64,000 nt of DNA from Penelope pileata (taxonomy: Eukaryota; Chordata; Aves; Galliformes; Cracidae). Of the stretch, positions 38,251 to 48,910 are shown piece after piece (position 1 is the first letter of the stretch; each line of letters opens with the position of its first letter). The notes under the pieces are model-generated. The model had not been told where the DNA came from and searched no databases. It saw nothing but the letters and a program-made list of their open reading frames with translations. Where the stretch lies: positions 1,546,230 through 1,610,229 of the forward strand of contig WBMW01000582.1 of assembly GCA_013396635.1 (NCBI GenBank). Reading direction: 5' to 3'. The translations under genes and the position numbers were made by a program.

Positions 38251-39036
38251 CAATCAAAGCATGCACTTTGGAATGTATTTCATTACTGTAGAGTCTTTGT
38301 CAATAGACTGAGACATCATCCTGATTCACAAAATTTTATCATTTGTTATTGTTAATAGTATTGGCATGACTCTTGAATCACCAATAGCAAAATATAATCT
38401 CTGTTTGGGAGCAGTGAATTCAGTCAGATATCTCCAGTTACTTAAATAGAACTAAAATAAATGTTATTTTTATCCCTATTTACTATGAGAGAGCAGTCGA
38501 GAGAATGAGTTCCTAGAGACCTTTCATAGGGATAATTATCTGCGTTAACTATTTCAGAATCTTTTTTGTTGATGTTGTGTGAACCAGTAAGAAGCCAACT
38601 TTAGCTTACAGTGTTAAATTTAGCTTGTAAGTCTGGCTGCTGGAAACATGCCATATCAGAAGTTAAGAAGTTTTGCCCTACCTTGTGAAATTGTGGCACT
38701 GAAAAAACTTTGAGACATGGTAATGTGGTAGCCCGCAGTTGTCACTTTAATTATCCTTTCCTAGCGAATTGCCACAGCCAGGTAGAGTTTCAGATTGGGT
38801 ATAAATGTGTCTTCATCAACCAATAACACATTTCATTTGAGCTAAAGACTGGCTTTAAAAATCCAAAGAATAAAATATGGGCACTACCCTTTTTTGCTTC
38901 TTAACTTCACAGTGTACAACTCAACTAGTGGAAATGCTAAAATTATGTGGAACTAGGAGGATGTTTTGTAACCCAAATTTTTCCTATCATAGCTCAAATA
39001 CAATTCTTTTGCATTCTATTCTATAATGTGAAAAGG

Positions 39037-39581
39037 CTGCTCTAAAAATGTAATGCCTCCTCTTTTATTATGTTGGCCCATGACATCAGAGATGGATGTT
39101 GGTGGTATAGCAGTAGAGGTTGAACCGTCCCACGAATATTCCATTCCATTTTGTTGCTGTGTGACAGATGGCAGCAGAGGGGCAGTCTGACCAAATGGCA
39201 TCTGACATGGAAGTGCGCGTGAAGCAAAAGTGTGGAATTGAATCCCTCCATGCGGAAAAAATGGCACCCGGCAACATTCATCAACACTTGCTAAACGTTT
39301 ATGGAAACCAAACAGTGGATGTGAGCACAGTGAGGCAGTGGGTGGTGTATTTTGGCAGTGGGGACAGTGACAGTGGGCCACTTCTGCTGGTGGAGATTTT
39401 TATGAGCGCAGCAAGCAGGCTCTTGTTCATTGTTTGCGAAAATCCATAGCAAGCGGTGGTGACTGTGTTGAAAAACAGTGTTTTGTAGCTGAGAATTTGC
39501 TCTATCAAATAGTGTTATTTTGCTCCTTGTATCTGTTATAGTTTCCATGGAAATAAATAGGAGGCATTACTTTCAGAGCAA
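39037..39581 (+). mobile_element. Mariner (Galluhop-like), internally deleted copy
   Basis: Terminal inverted repeats are ctgctctaaaaatgtaatgc at the left and, on the opposite strand at the right, ttgctctgaaagtaatgcct. Inside is the start of a mariner transposase (MASDMEVRVKQKCGIESLHA, then HQHLLNVYGNQTVDVSTVRQ) joined directly to its C-terminal end (a DFYER-like stretch, KCFVAENLL-like text). About 0.7 kb that would hold the catalytic D,D,D triad is missing compared with the copy at 55443. It is a MITE-like, non-autonomous derivative, and its right end lies 125 bp upstream of the PRKD1 microexon. Confidence 0.88.
39190..39450 (+). pseudogene. Mariner transposase remnant (N-terminus fused to C-terminus)
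   Basis: The frame starting at the MASDMEV methionine encodes about the first 55 residues of a mariner transposase, including the start of the DNA-binding helix region (TVDVSTVRQWV). It then jumps across an internal deletion into the last part of the protein in another frame and stops after CENP at about 39449. It has no catalytic aspartates and is non-functional. The minus-strand frame at 39016-39381 is a shadow of this. Confidence 0.85.
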
Positions 39582-39706
39582 CTTATGTAGAATGGAAGTT
39601 TAAAATAATAGCACATTCACGCTTGCTTCCAAATTAACATTATTTTCTGTCTTTTTTCTGTTATTTCTTTGTTCTCTTTTTTCATCTTTCCAACTTCCTG
39701 TCTCAG

Positions 39707-39730
39707 TCTCCTGTCAGCCCTGGCTTTGAG
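39707..39730 (+). CDS. PRKD1: PRKD1 24-nt microexon (SPVSPGFE), probably alternative
   Basis: A 24-nt exon candidate follows a long pyrimidine tract and the acceptor ctgtctcag, and precedes the strong donor gag|gtacgt. It is phase 0 on both sides, exactly fitting between exon 4 (ending ALL) and exon 5 (starting QKTPSES). It encodes SPVSPGFE, adding two Ser-Pro sites to the linker between C1a and C1b. I recall two human PRKD1 isoforms of 912 and 920 residues, and the 8-residue difference equals this exon; that link is from memory. Its length is in the range of neuron-enriched microexons. Inclusion cannot be proven from DNA alone. Confidence 0.82.
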
Positions 39731-41689
39731 GTACGTACTAAATTTACTCTCTACCATTCTATTAAGATCATTCTCTTTTATTAATTATCATCATCAATGT
39801 GAAATAATGCAAGAATTTAAGAAGGTTAGTATGTGATCTTGAGAACTTGTCTCATGTGGTCTTGAGAGCATTTGTTTTTTATTTTAGAAAGACTATTTCA
39901 AAAACACCAAAGTCAAGATTCCAAAGAAGATCGTAATTCTGCTTACATTAAACAGTAAAATCAGCTAAATCCACCTGATATTAAAGTATTTTTGTACGAC
40001 AGTGACATTTTGATTTTGAAGTTGGCCGGTAGCTCTTTACTGGTAGTAATAGATGGGAAGAATATTTTACCTTCACTTTCAGAACACTGGAAATTTGCTG
40101 GAGTAAAGTACTAAATAAACATCTTTGGCTGAACAAACCTGACCTTGAAATGCTCACTGGTAAACTTCTAATGCCACAATGCAGCATTGCAACTTTTTTC
40201 AGAATGTAGTTGCATTTAAAAAAAATCAGCCAAGGATTCTGTGTTTCTCTGAAAGGAATAATTTAAAAATAATTAAAAACTTGAACAAACAGTGTACAAC
40301 TAAGTTATAGCCAGACATAAAAATAGTACAAAGTCTACCTTAATGAGAAAACAATATTTTGATTTTTTTAATGCATAATTCATGTCAAAGGTTGTCTTTG
40401 TTGGTTTTCAATATGGATTTCCTAAAGAAGCTTGTTAAATGTTATGAGTTTCAAAAGATTTTGCAACTATGAAATTTTGGCATCTTTTCCTTGCAGCAGT
40501 TACTTGAGATGCAGCTGTAGAAGACAAGGCTTTGAAAATGTTTTTCTTTTTTTTGAATTTACCACATAGTTAATTTGAGGGATATATTTTTATGCTGAAA
40601 TGTAGATTATTATGGTCAAACATTTATCTTTTAAAAATAAGTTATTGTATTTTTTCTCAAACACAAGTATTCTCATTCTTGTATGCCTAAGTAATATGGT
40701 GTGCCCCAGAAGTACTAATCTATGAAATATTAAAATACTCATAGAACAATATAAACAAACATATATAGCATTTTTGCAATATCTAAAAATTGTGTTCTAG
40801 ATAAATGCTATCCAAAAAATTATGAATCCAGCAATCCATATGGTGTTGGATTACCCTAAATGAATGATAATTAAAAGTAGTAAAAAAATAAAGGTGGGAT
40901 TTGGAAAATTTTCTTTGTAAAAAAGGAAAAAATATGTTAACCATCTACGTTTGTACTTTAAAATATATTTATATGACACAACATTTAATTTCTATATTAT
41001 ATATATTTCCATTATTTTGTAAGTTTTATTCGTTCTTCTGGAAATGATTAATGTTGATGTATTAAGGTAATTTTATTAGATACATTGGCAATGATTTCTC
41101 AGAAAAAGCCTAGCTGAGTTTTGTGCTTAAAATAAGAATGTTGTATCTTATGGGACACAAGTATGTAGAATATTACAGAGTTTACTTATATCTTCATTTT
41201 TTTAATGGAAAATCAGGAATTGTTTTTTGTAATTTAATTCTAAAGACGCACTGACAGGATACAAAGCACCACATGCTGCCTGCCTCTGTAGATTTATTAT
41301 AAGCAGAGCTGTTTTGAGACTTCTTAGCTATATACAGTAGAGTGGTTTTGCAGAAATAGGACAGTAGAATCTCTGGGAGGAAATTGTCTGCAGTTTGTGG
41401 ATCAGCATTTTCTCTTTCTTCCCTCGTACCTAGCTCTTAGTACAACTTCCCTTTTCTCTCACTCCCTTGAAATAAGGAATACAGTGATTCAAAAATTCCC
41501 ATTCTACGAAGTCTTTCTTTTCCACAGTCGGATAAACTATGTCTCCTTTTCTCAGATCCAGTCCCTGTATGCCTCGCCAACTCATTGGATTGAAAAGAAG
41601 GAACCCTTGAGGGAAGGGTGAAGGAAGAGCTAGGGTGCTGCAGCTCAGAGCAGCTTTGTGCCTTAAACCAGTTGTGATTAGTAGGGGTC

Positions 41690-41728
41690 CTTCTCTAATG
41701 GATGGAAAAGGTCTATCCATTAGAGAAG
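41690..41728. other. Inverted repeat / potential hairpin with adjacent direct copy
   Basis: The arms CTTCTCTAATGGAT (41690-41703) and ATCCATTAGAGAAG (41715-41728) are perfect complements of 14 bp around an 11-nt spacer. The right arm continues into an imperfect direct repeat: tccattagagaagttgg is followed by tccgttagataactttgg. No transposon is recognised around it. Confidence 0.75.
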
Positions 41729-41891
41729 TTGGATCCGTTAGATAACTTTGGGGAGTCTTTGCCTCAAAGATCCCCAGGGAAAAAATTAATATTTCCTCCT
41801 GAGGAGAGACACTCAAGTTAACTCAGAATTAATACTACTCACAAATATGTTCTATTCTTGTCACCGCCTGAGTTGTCCTCCAGTGATGTAC

Positions 41892-42010
41892 TGTTGTGGT
41901 TTAACTTGGCAGACAGCTAAACGCTACACATCTCTGTTTGTTCACTTCCCATTTCAGTGAGATGAGGGAGAAAATTGAAATGTACAATAACTTACGGGTT
42001 GAGATAAGGA
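41892..42010 (+). repeat. LTR-like fragment (avian endogenous-retrovirus type)
   Basis: Starts tgttgtggtttaacttggca and continues with gacagctaaacgctacacat, a gtttgttcacttcccatttc segment, then gagatgagggagaaaattga and acgggttgagataagga. This resembles an avian LTR as I remember it and shares its opening motif (gcagacagctaa) with the fragments at 23480 and 29436. No viral coding sequence is attached and the right boundary is unclear. Confidence 0.55.
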
Positions 42011-44223
42011 CCTGCTCCTGGGAGTCCGTGTTGGCAGTTGTTAGCCTGGGGTCTTTCTTATAAGTCTCCATGGCTTAAACTGGACTTGTAGATGCTCTGT
42101 GACTGTTGCAGTAGGAATTCTTGAGGAGCACATGGTATGTGTAACCAAACATACACCCAAAGCTAGGTTTTCATAGTTTCTGAGTACTAACATAAGGGTT
42201 TGTACATATCTAAAATAAAAAGGAATGGCAAACCCTGCAGCACACATTTTACTTTCCTAGCATCACCAAAGCATCCCACATGTTGGCACTGGGTCTTCTG
42301 AAATGGTACAATATCATTGCATGCAGATTGTCATCTCAGTAATAGAGGCAGTCAGCACAACAATTTTTCTCCTGATACCTGTCCAAAACATGTTCAGTGA
42401 TGGTTTTCCTTCTAATATAGCTTTGTTTTTCTAAAATGTGGGCATTCTACAAGTGAAAGATAATTTCATTAAAATAATTTATTACTTAAAATTATTATAC
42501 TTAAAATTATGGAGCACATAATAGAAGCTAATGTTGTTGGAACTTTGGTCTGTAAGATGCAGGAAGAAAGCTTTGCTCTAAATAAGCCCGAATAACCCTG
42601 CAGGCACTAGCAAATCTTTTGTCAGCAAAGGGCTTTTGTTTTGGGAAATCTCTGACTCTGTTGGAGAAGATAGCATAGTCACACAGCTACTGCTCAAATG
42701 TCATAATCTTGTTACTTTGCAAAATAAGGCAGGTTACAAACAGAGCCTTCAAACCACCGTTTGCTGGTATTGATGCCTAAGCAAAAGGAGCAGGGTACAT
42801 TATAATTTCCATTTATGGATAGTTGAATATTAACAGTTTGCACTGAAGTCAGTTCTTTGATCTGTTTACACATTTAACGTTGAAGTGTTTTTCAGACCGT
42901 GGTTACCTAACTGTGATGCTTGTGAGATTAAATCATACACTTGAGTTAAAGAGTGCAAGAAGCATCAAAAGACAACATAGTTGATTGCATTCCAAGTGTG
43001 GTATTTCAGTGTATTTAACTGAAGATTTGTTTCCTTGAATTCACTTAATTACAGTCACATAGTTTATTAAAGTCAACATTTGCACTGCAGCAAAAACCTT
43101 AGTTCCTGTGGTGACATAAATAGGTAGCACCTCATGTATGACACTAGTTTCCTGTGAAAATGTTGTATGTGAACATATTACATCTTTACCTTCAGCTTTC
43201 AATACAGGAAGGAAATGGGTGTTTCAGTAAGTACAGTTCCACATGGAAAATGAAACTTCATGAGACCGGTTATTATTTTGTTGGTTTTCTTTAAATATAC
43301 ATCACTTTTCTCAGTTCTCCAAATAAATAAACAAATTAGGTAATTTTTTCTGTTGTTAGGGCAAACACTTCAAAACTGTAGGAATATCTGTGTGGTCTTT
43401 GGTTGGCTGTCTCGGTGTTATGTACAGGGATAATGTTACAATGCTTTTTAGATACTGAGCCTGCAAAAGAGTAGCACTTCTTTGTGAACTGTTTTGAAAG
43501 ATTACCCATTTAGGAGAGCGTAGGATGTATAGCTTTTTCTCTTTCAGGTCAAGTTTACTTGAATGTGTTTTCACAAGCAAAATTTGAAATTGTCAAAATC
43601 AAATAATTTATTTTATGACTGCTATAGCACCTCAAGCTGTTCAGTAAAGTTCTGTCATAATCCCTGGGACATTTTTATTAGTAGTGTTGAAACCTTTTAA
43701 AATATGTTGGGAAAACAACAGTCTCTTATATTTTAGGCTGCTCTGTGCAGTTGGATTGCATGGCTGTTCCTTGTCTTTGCTCCCAAGAGGCCAGTTCTGC
43801 ATACAGTCTGTCAGCTTCTGTCTCTTCCCATTAGTCCCTTCCTATCTTTGTAACATTTTGATTTTCTATGCTAGAAGTGGTGCTAGAAGACAGTTCAACT
43901 TGCCCAAGTAATGAGAACAACTGAATTTGTTGGCAAGGAGTCAGTATTTATTCTAGTTTCTTAATTGTATTTTGCAATGGATTTGGACATGATATAAAGA
44001 TGGGCAAGAGCTCTGCTGAGGGCTTTTTACTTTTGGAGTAAGAGTTATATGGAGGATTGTCTCCTTCCTGCAATGACATGTTTCTGCACAATGACTTCAT
44101 GCTTTTGCCTACTGTAGCAAATAATTGTGTTCCTGATTAGCTTTTCACAGAATCACAGAATTGTAGGGGTTGGAAGGGACCTTGAGAGATCATCGAGTCC
44201 AACTCCCTGCCAAAGCAGGTTCC

Positions 44224-44729
44224 CTACAGCAGGTTGCACAGGTAGGCGTCCAGGCGGGTCTTGAATATCTCCAGGGAAGGAGACTCCACAACCTCCCTGG
44301 GCAGCCTGTTCCAGTGCTCCGTCACCCACACTGTGAAGAAGTTCTTTCTCATGTTGGTGCAGAACTTCCTATGCTCCAGTTTTTGCCCATTTCCTCTCGT
44401 CCTGTCCCCATAGACTACTGAAAAAAGATTGCCCATGTCCATTTGCCTCTCCCGCACTTTAGATATTTGTTCACATTGATCAGATCTCCTCTCAGCCTGT
44501 TTTTCTCAAGGCTGAACAGACCCAGATTACTGACCCTCTCCTCATAAGGGAGATGCTCCAGGCCCTTTATCATCTTTGTGGCCCTCCGCTGGACTCTTTC
44601 CAGNAGGGTGGACACTATCCCCTCATCAAGGTCGTTGATGAAGATATTGAACAAGACCAGACCCAGCACTGACCCCTGGGGAACACCGCTAGATACAGGT
44701 CTCCAGCTGGACTCTGCGCTGCTGATCAC
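44224..44729 (-). pseudogene. CR1 ORF2 fragments on the 3' side, including the join at N
   Basis: Two minus-strand frames cover this region. The one at 44415-44729 reads SSWRPVSSGVPQGSVLGLVL and NIFINDLDEGIVST, then the N codon, then LERVQRRATKMIKGLEHLPY. The one at 44224-44457 reads GDRTRGNGQKLEHRKF and NFFTVWVTEHWNRLPREVVE before CNLL and the ORF2 stop. A frameshift near 44430 separates them. The element is non-functional. Confidence 0.9.
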
Positions 44730-44741
44730 AACCCTCTGAAC

Positions 44742-45170
44742 TCAGTCTGTCAGCCTGTTCTGAACCCACTTCACCGTCCACTCATCTATCCTGCACTTCC
44801 TCAGCTTCGTTATCAGGATGTCATGGGAGACAGTGTCAAAAGCCTTGCTGAAGTCAAGGTAGATAACATCCACTGCTCTCCCCCCATCTACCCAGCCGGT
44901 GATGCCATCATAGAAGGCTACCAGGTTGGTCAGACACGATTTCCCCTTGGTGAATCCATGCTGACTACTCCTGATAACCTTCTTCTCTTCCAATTGCTTG
45001 GAGATGGCATCCAGAACAAGCTGTTCCATCACTTTTTCGGGTACAGATGTGAGGCTGACTGGCCTGTAGTTTCCCAGATCCTCCTTGCCCTTTTTGAAGA
45101 CCAGAGTGACATTGGCTGTCCTCCAGTCTTCAGGCACTTCTCCCATTCTCCAAGACCTGACTTTTAACAA
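44742..45170 (-). pseudogene. CR1 ORF2 fragment, N-terminal reverse-transcriptase part
   Basis: An open stretch of 142 codons reads WRTANVTLVFKKGKEDLGNY, RPVSLTSVPEKVMEQLVLDA and SQHGFTKGKSCLTNLVAFYD, then VIYLDFSKAFDTVSHDILIT. The LDFSKAFDTV motif holds the first catalytic Asp of the reverse transcriptase. The second catalytic box is missing (see the N at 44604). An in-frame stop follows NRLTD. It is a fragment of a dead element. Confidence 0.92.
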
Positions 45171-46601
45171 AGTCTAACAAATAAATCACAAATAGTTTCA
45201 GGACATTCCAAAAATCTGAAGAAATTGATAAAGAATGAGGGACAAGGCATCAGCTAATAAAAGTGAGGGATATGCAGAATGTCTCATTTTGGGGAACAGC
45301 TTGGCAGCCCTCCATTCTTGAAAGAGAAAGCCCCTCCCTCCATTTTTTTCTTTCAAAATAAGCAAGCACTGGATTCTGATATTCTCATTATTTAAGGCAA
45401 TATTGGACCAGTTTCACTGGCTTGGTTGGACATCCATACAGTTAAATAACTGCACGTGTTACTTTTTGTTTGTTGTCACTTGGAAAATAATATTCTAATC
45501 TGTTAAAATACAGATTACCTTGCTAGGATGATTGTTAGAAGGACTGTTTAGTGTTTGGAACAGCGTAGGCTGTTAGTTTCCATGGTGTAATCCAGTTAAG
45601 CAATCATTTCCTGGGAAGTTTCCAGAGTTGCTGAGTCAGTAGTCTGGCTGACTACCAGGAAAAACTAATTTATCTTTCAAACAAACCAAGTACACTGGCT
45701 GTAAAAGAAGGTGCTTTGTGCAAGAGACTCTTGCTTTTACTGTGAAAATAGTGTAGTTTCTGTTTTCCTTTTCTTTCAAGGACTTCAAAATTATGGCATC
45801 TGCCTGATGCTGGGAGTGGTGGAAGTAAAAGTTAAGGGATGTTGACAGGAGTTTTGGAATGTATTGGGAGGAGAAGCTCATCACTTAGGAATTGCAGGAG
45901 ATAGTCCTTCTAACAGCTCAGTCAGTGGGGTTGTAGAGTGACCCATGTGTTCTGTGTCACCCAACTTCCCTACCCTTACTATTGCACAGAAGCAGAGGCT
46001 TGTGTTTCCTCTGGCTGGAAGAGGGAAGGAGTCGCAGTCCACTGGATCAGGCCAATATAGGAAAAGTTTGCCTTTCTCTGTTGATCATACAAGTGCTGAA
46101 AGCAACACTCCTAAAGTTTCTAAAACCTGTGACCCATTCGGTGAGAAACGCTGAGCCAAACCAACTTTCAGAAGTCCTTTGAAGAACGATTTTAGCAGTA
46201 TTCGATTGCCAAAATAATTTTTCATTTGACAATAATTTTGAAAACAAAGGCAGAGAATGACAATACAACATAGATTTAATTTATGTAGATGATATTAGAT
46301 GGGACTTTTAATGAGAGCATGTTTAGGGGACATTTGAATTGCTTATACTTCAGACAACAGTAAGATTTGTCAAGAAATTGCTCTAGCAAAAGAGCAGTGA
46401 ACTGAAATATTAATTTGTTGCAGTGACATGAAAGTAAACAACATAACTTTTTCACCTTAGAAGTTCTTACCCCTCTCCATCTGTCCTTTTCAAAGAAAGT
46501 ATGCTTTAAGAGAACAGTGTCACCACATGTGAAAAGTCCACCAAATGTCCACGTTCAAAACAAAGACATCAAAGTGTTATGACTAATGCCTTACAGATAG
46601 C

Positions 46602-46675
46602 TGTATTGGGTTTATGTGGCAAAGTGTTTGTAGTGTCATGGGGGGAACTGCAGGGGTGCATTTTTGAGATTAGGA
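46602..46675 (+). repeat. Short LTR-like fragment
   Basis: Begins tgtattgggtttatgtggca and continues agtgtttgtagtgtcatggg and gggaactgcaggggtgca. This resembles the start of another avian LTR family that opens with a GGGTTTAYGTGGC motif. It ends abruptly and no coding sequence is attached. The identification is from memory. Confidence 0.4.
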
Positions 46676-48699
46676 TTAAGACTAATCCTTAAACAATTAC
46701 TTTCTTCAAAAATAACATCCTTTTATAATAATGTAGTATGTCACATATATAACCATTCTTGTCCTGTGCATTGTGGATAAAATTCAAAGCTACATATCTG
46801 ACTATGGCATAGGGTTGAGTATGAGCGACTATTGTAAGGCAGTGCACTAAGACAGAAGTGGCATCAGTCTGGACCAAAACTGTCCCTATTTGTTCTTAGA
46901 CTGAGAAGATCAAGACAGTATTTCTGGCTCCCCCTGTGGGCTGTGTCCTATCCACAAGCTGTGAAGGCCGTTTGCAGGTGGTGTGCTCAAGCTGAGCAAT
47001 GTGGGCTGTGTTATGCAAGTGCAGTTTCCTTCCTGCTGGTCTTCTGCCCTCACTCTCAAAGCCCCGTTCATGCTGCCTTCAAAAGACTTAGTGCAATCTG
47101 CCTTGAAAGTGTTAGGCAAATTATATTACTAACTGATAGATATTAAATAAATTAATCCTAAACTGAATCTATTTTTTTCATATGCATAGGTGCTTTACAG
47201 AGCCTGGACATGTAAAACTCAGGAAGTAAACATGTAACATCAAAGCACGTACTTGTACTTTTTCCATTATTATTTGTGATGAGGAAAAGACAGCTGCTTT
47301 CTTATACTTGTTTCAAACTAGCTTGTTTATGGTGAATATGTGTGTGGCTCATAGGATGTATTTTGCATATTTTGCCTTGATTGACAGGCCTTCATTTATA
47401 CACTGAACAAGCGTGAAGTTGGCATTGTTGTCGATTAGCAGGGAAGATTTAATGTTCAGCAAATCTATTGCGTGTGTTTCTTTGGAAAAGATAGTTATGC
47501 AGTATAGCCAAAAGAAAAAAATTGATCTTTACAGTAAGAAACCTATCTGAGTTTTGGAAGGAAAATCTTTTTGTTTCTGTGGTAAATACACTTTGAAGGC
47601 AAGCTGAGAACTTCTTAGGTCCATCTACCGTCAAAATGACCAACAAATCTCTCTTTACTCCAAGGTTCTTGGACAGAAGCACACAGAAATGTGTTTTTAT
47701 ATTTTGGTGACCAGAAAATAATAATCAGTCCCTACAGATGAAGACTTTCCTGTAATATTATGAATTTGAAACAAAACAGTTCTCCAAGTTAGGTCAATCT
47801 GAAGTTTCAGCTACTGCAACCTTTGACTACTGGAGGCTCGATAGAAAATGACTCATTTTCTAGCCTTCAGTTGCCAGATTGTTTGCAGATGCTGAGTTTT
47901 AAATGATCAAGTTGCATCTGGTCATTTTATTTTTCTTTTCCATGTTAACTGTGGGTATAGTTTCTCAAGAGCAGTTCTTAGGAGAAGGCAGTTTTCTGGG
48001 TCAGTTATTTTCTGGGGTAATTACCATATATACATGGAGATGAGTTTAGCAGAGGAAATAAGGTAACTTATTGCTTTCAGGAATTCTTTTGATTCTGTTC
48101 CTTCAACATGATGTGTCTCAATTCATGCATGTTTATACAGAGACACCTAGATACCTGTTCTGATCTACTGTGCATAATCAGAATGTGGTAAGGTTAGCAA
48201 TAGCAAAAAATTGTAAATAAAGGTGATGGAAAATACTGATCTTCTTTCTATTAAAAATATGCATGCACACAGATCAAGATAATAATTTCCTTAATGTTTG
48301 TACAAAAGTACAAGCTTTCAAAGTTACCTTTGATATGAAACAGGAAATAAGACAGGGAAAACGAATGGCACTTGTTTTTATCAGAACATGAAATGCTTTT
48401 CTGAGAAATTTTTGGTGAATCTTTTCATTTTGATCAAAATCTATTTTTAAATTAAAAAACAACAGGATTTATCTGCATTGTGAAATGTATAACACTAATA
48501 TTGGCAAGCATATTGTTTGATACCATTCTAATTTTTTAAAAGCAGTCTGAGAGGTTGCATGTTCTATTACTGTTTAAAAGCAACATAGCTGCTTTTTATG
48601 ACAGATGACTTAATATTCTTGAAGCACGTGTGAGTATGGTACTCTTCTAAAAATGAATAAATTAGGATTATTTCAAGTGTGCTTTTATGTATTTCACAG

Positions 48700-48910
48700 C
48701 AAAAGACACCATCAGAATCATTCACTGGGCGAGAGAAGAGATCAAATTCACAATCCTATATTGGACGACCTATTCAGCTTGACAAGATCCTACTTTCTAA
48801 GGTTAAAGTGCCTCACACTTTTGTCATCCACTCTTACACAAGGCCAACGGTTTGCCAGTACTGTAAGAAGCTTCTGAAAGGGATTTTTAGACAGGGTTTG
48901 CAGTGTAAAG
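48700..48910 (+). CDS. PRKD1: PRKD1 exon 5: linker and start of C1b
   Basis: The acceptor is tatttcacag and the donor aaag|gtaagt. The 211-nt exon starts in phase 0 and ends in phase 1. It reads QKTPSESFTGREKRSNSQSY, IGRPIQLDKILLSKVKVPHT and FVIHSYTRPTVCQYCKKLLK, then GIFRQGLQCK. The first part is the serine-rich linker (EKRSNSQS) with conserved phospho-serine and 14-3-3 contacts in mammalian PKD. From HTFVIHSY the second zinc finger, C1b, begins with its first His, CQYC and third Cys. The last base starts the Asp codon finished by exon 6. Confidence 0.97.

Larger units (their letters stand above)
36630..39706 (+). other. PRKD1: PRKD1 intron before the microexon
   Basis: This intron runs from gtatgc to the acceptor cttcctgtctcag. 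It holds a 48-bp purine/pyrimidine-alternating near-palindrome at 37860-37907, a small CR1-tail-like remnant at 38215-38250 and a deleted mariner at 39037-39581. The last 120 bp are strongly pyrimidine-rich with several CTTT, TTCTCT and TCTT runs. No exon is recognisable in the rest. Confidence 0.9.
44150..45178 (-). repeat. CR1 retroposon, about 1 kb, antisense, with unresolved base at 44604
   Basis: The reversed 3' tail (cacagaatcacagaattgta) is at 44147-44166, followed by the 3' UTR and ORF2 on the minus strand, up to near 45178. At the single N (44604) the coding sequence jumps from the post-RT segment (LERVQRRATKMIKG) to an early RT segment (NIFINDLDEGIVST). Roughly 500 bp expected between them, holding the FADD catalytic box, are absent. 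The N is therefore likely an unsized assembly gap or a collapse, though a real deletion is possible. Confidence 0.93.
39731..48699 (+). other. PRKD1: PRKD1 intron between microexon and exon 5
   Basis: This intron of about 9 kb runs from gtacgt to the acceptor tatttcacag. It holds a hairpin at 41690-41728, an LTR-like fragment from 41892, an LTR-like fragment at 46602 and a large antisense CR1 with an unresolved base at 44150-45178. The stretches 39731-41680, 42020-44140, 45180-46600 and 46680-48699 contain no identifiable element or exon. A somewhat GC-richer patch at 46920-47080 was not identified. Confidence 0.9.

Noticed and set aside
41430..41816. Minus-strand open frame of 128 codons
   Set aside because: It spans the hairpin region, has no recognisable domain and no start or splice context. 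Probably chance.
23480..46675. Possible complete endogenous retrovirus joining the LTR-like fragments
   Set aside because: The fragments are short and differ among themselves, and no retroviral coding sequence lies between them. They look like isolated remnants.
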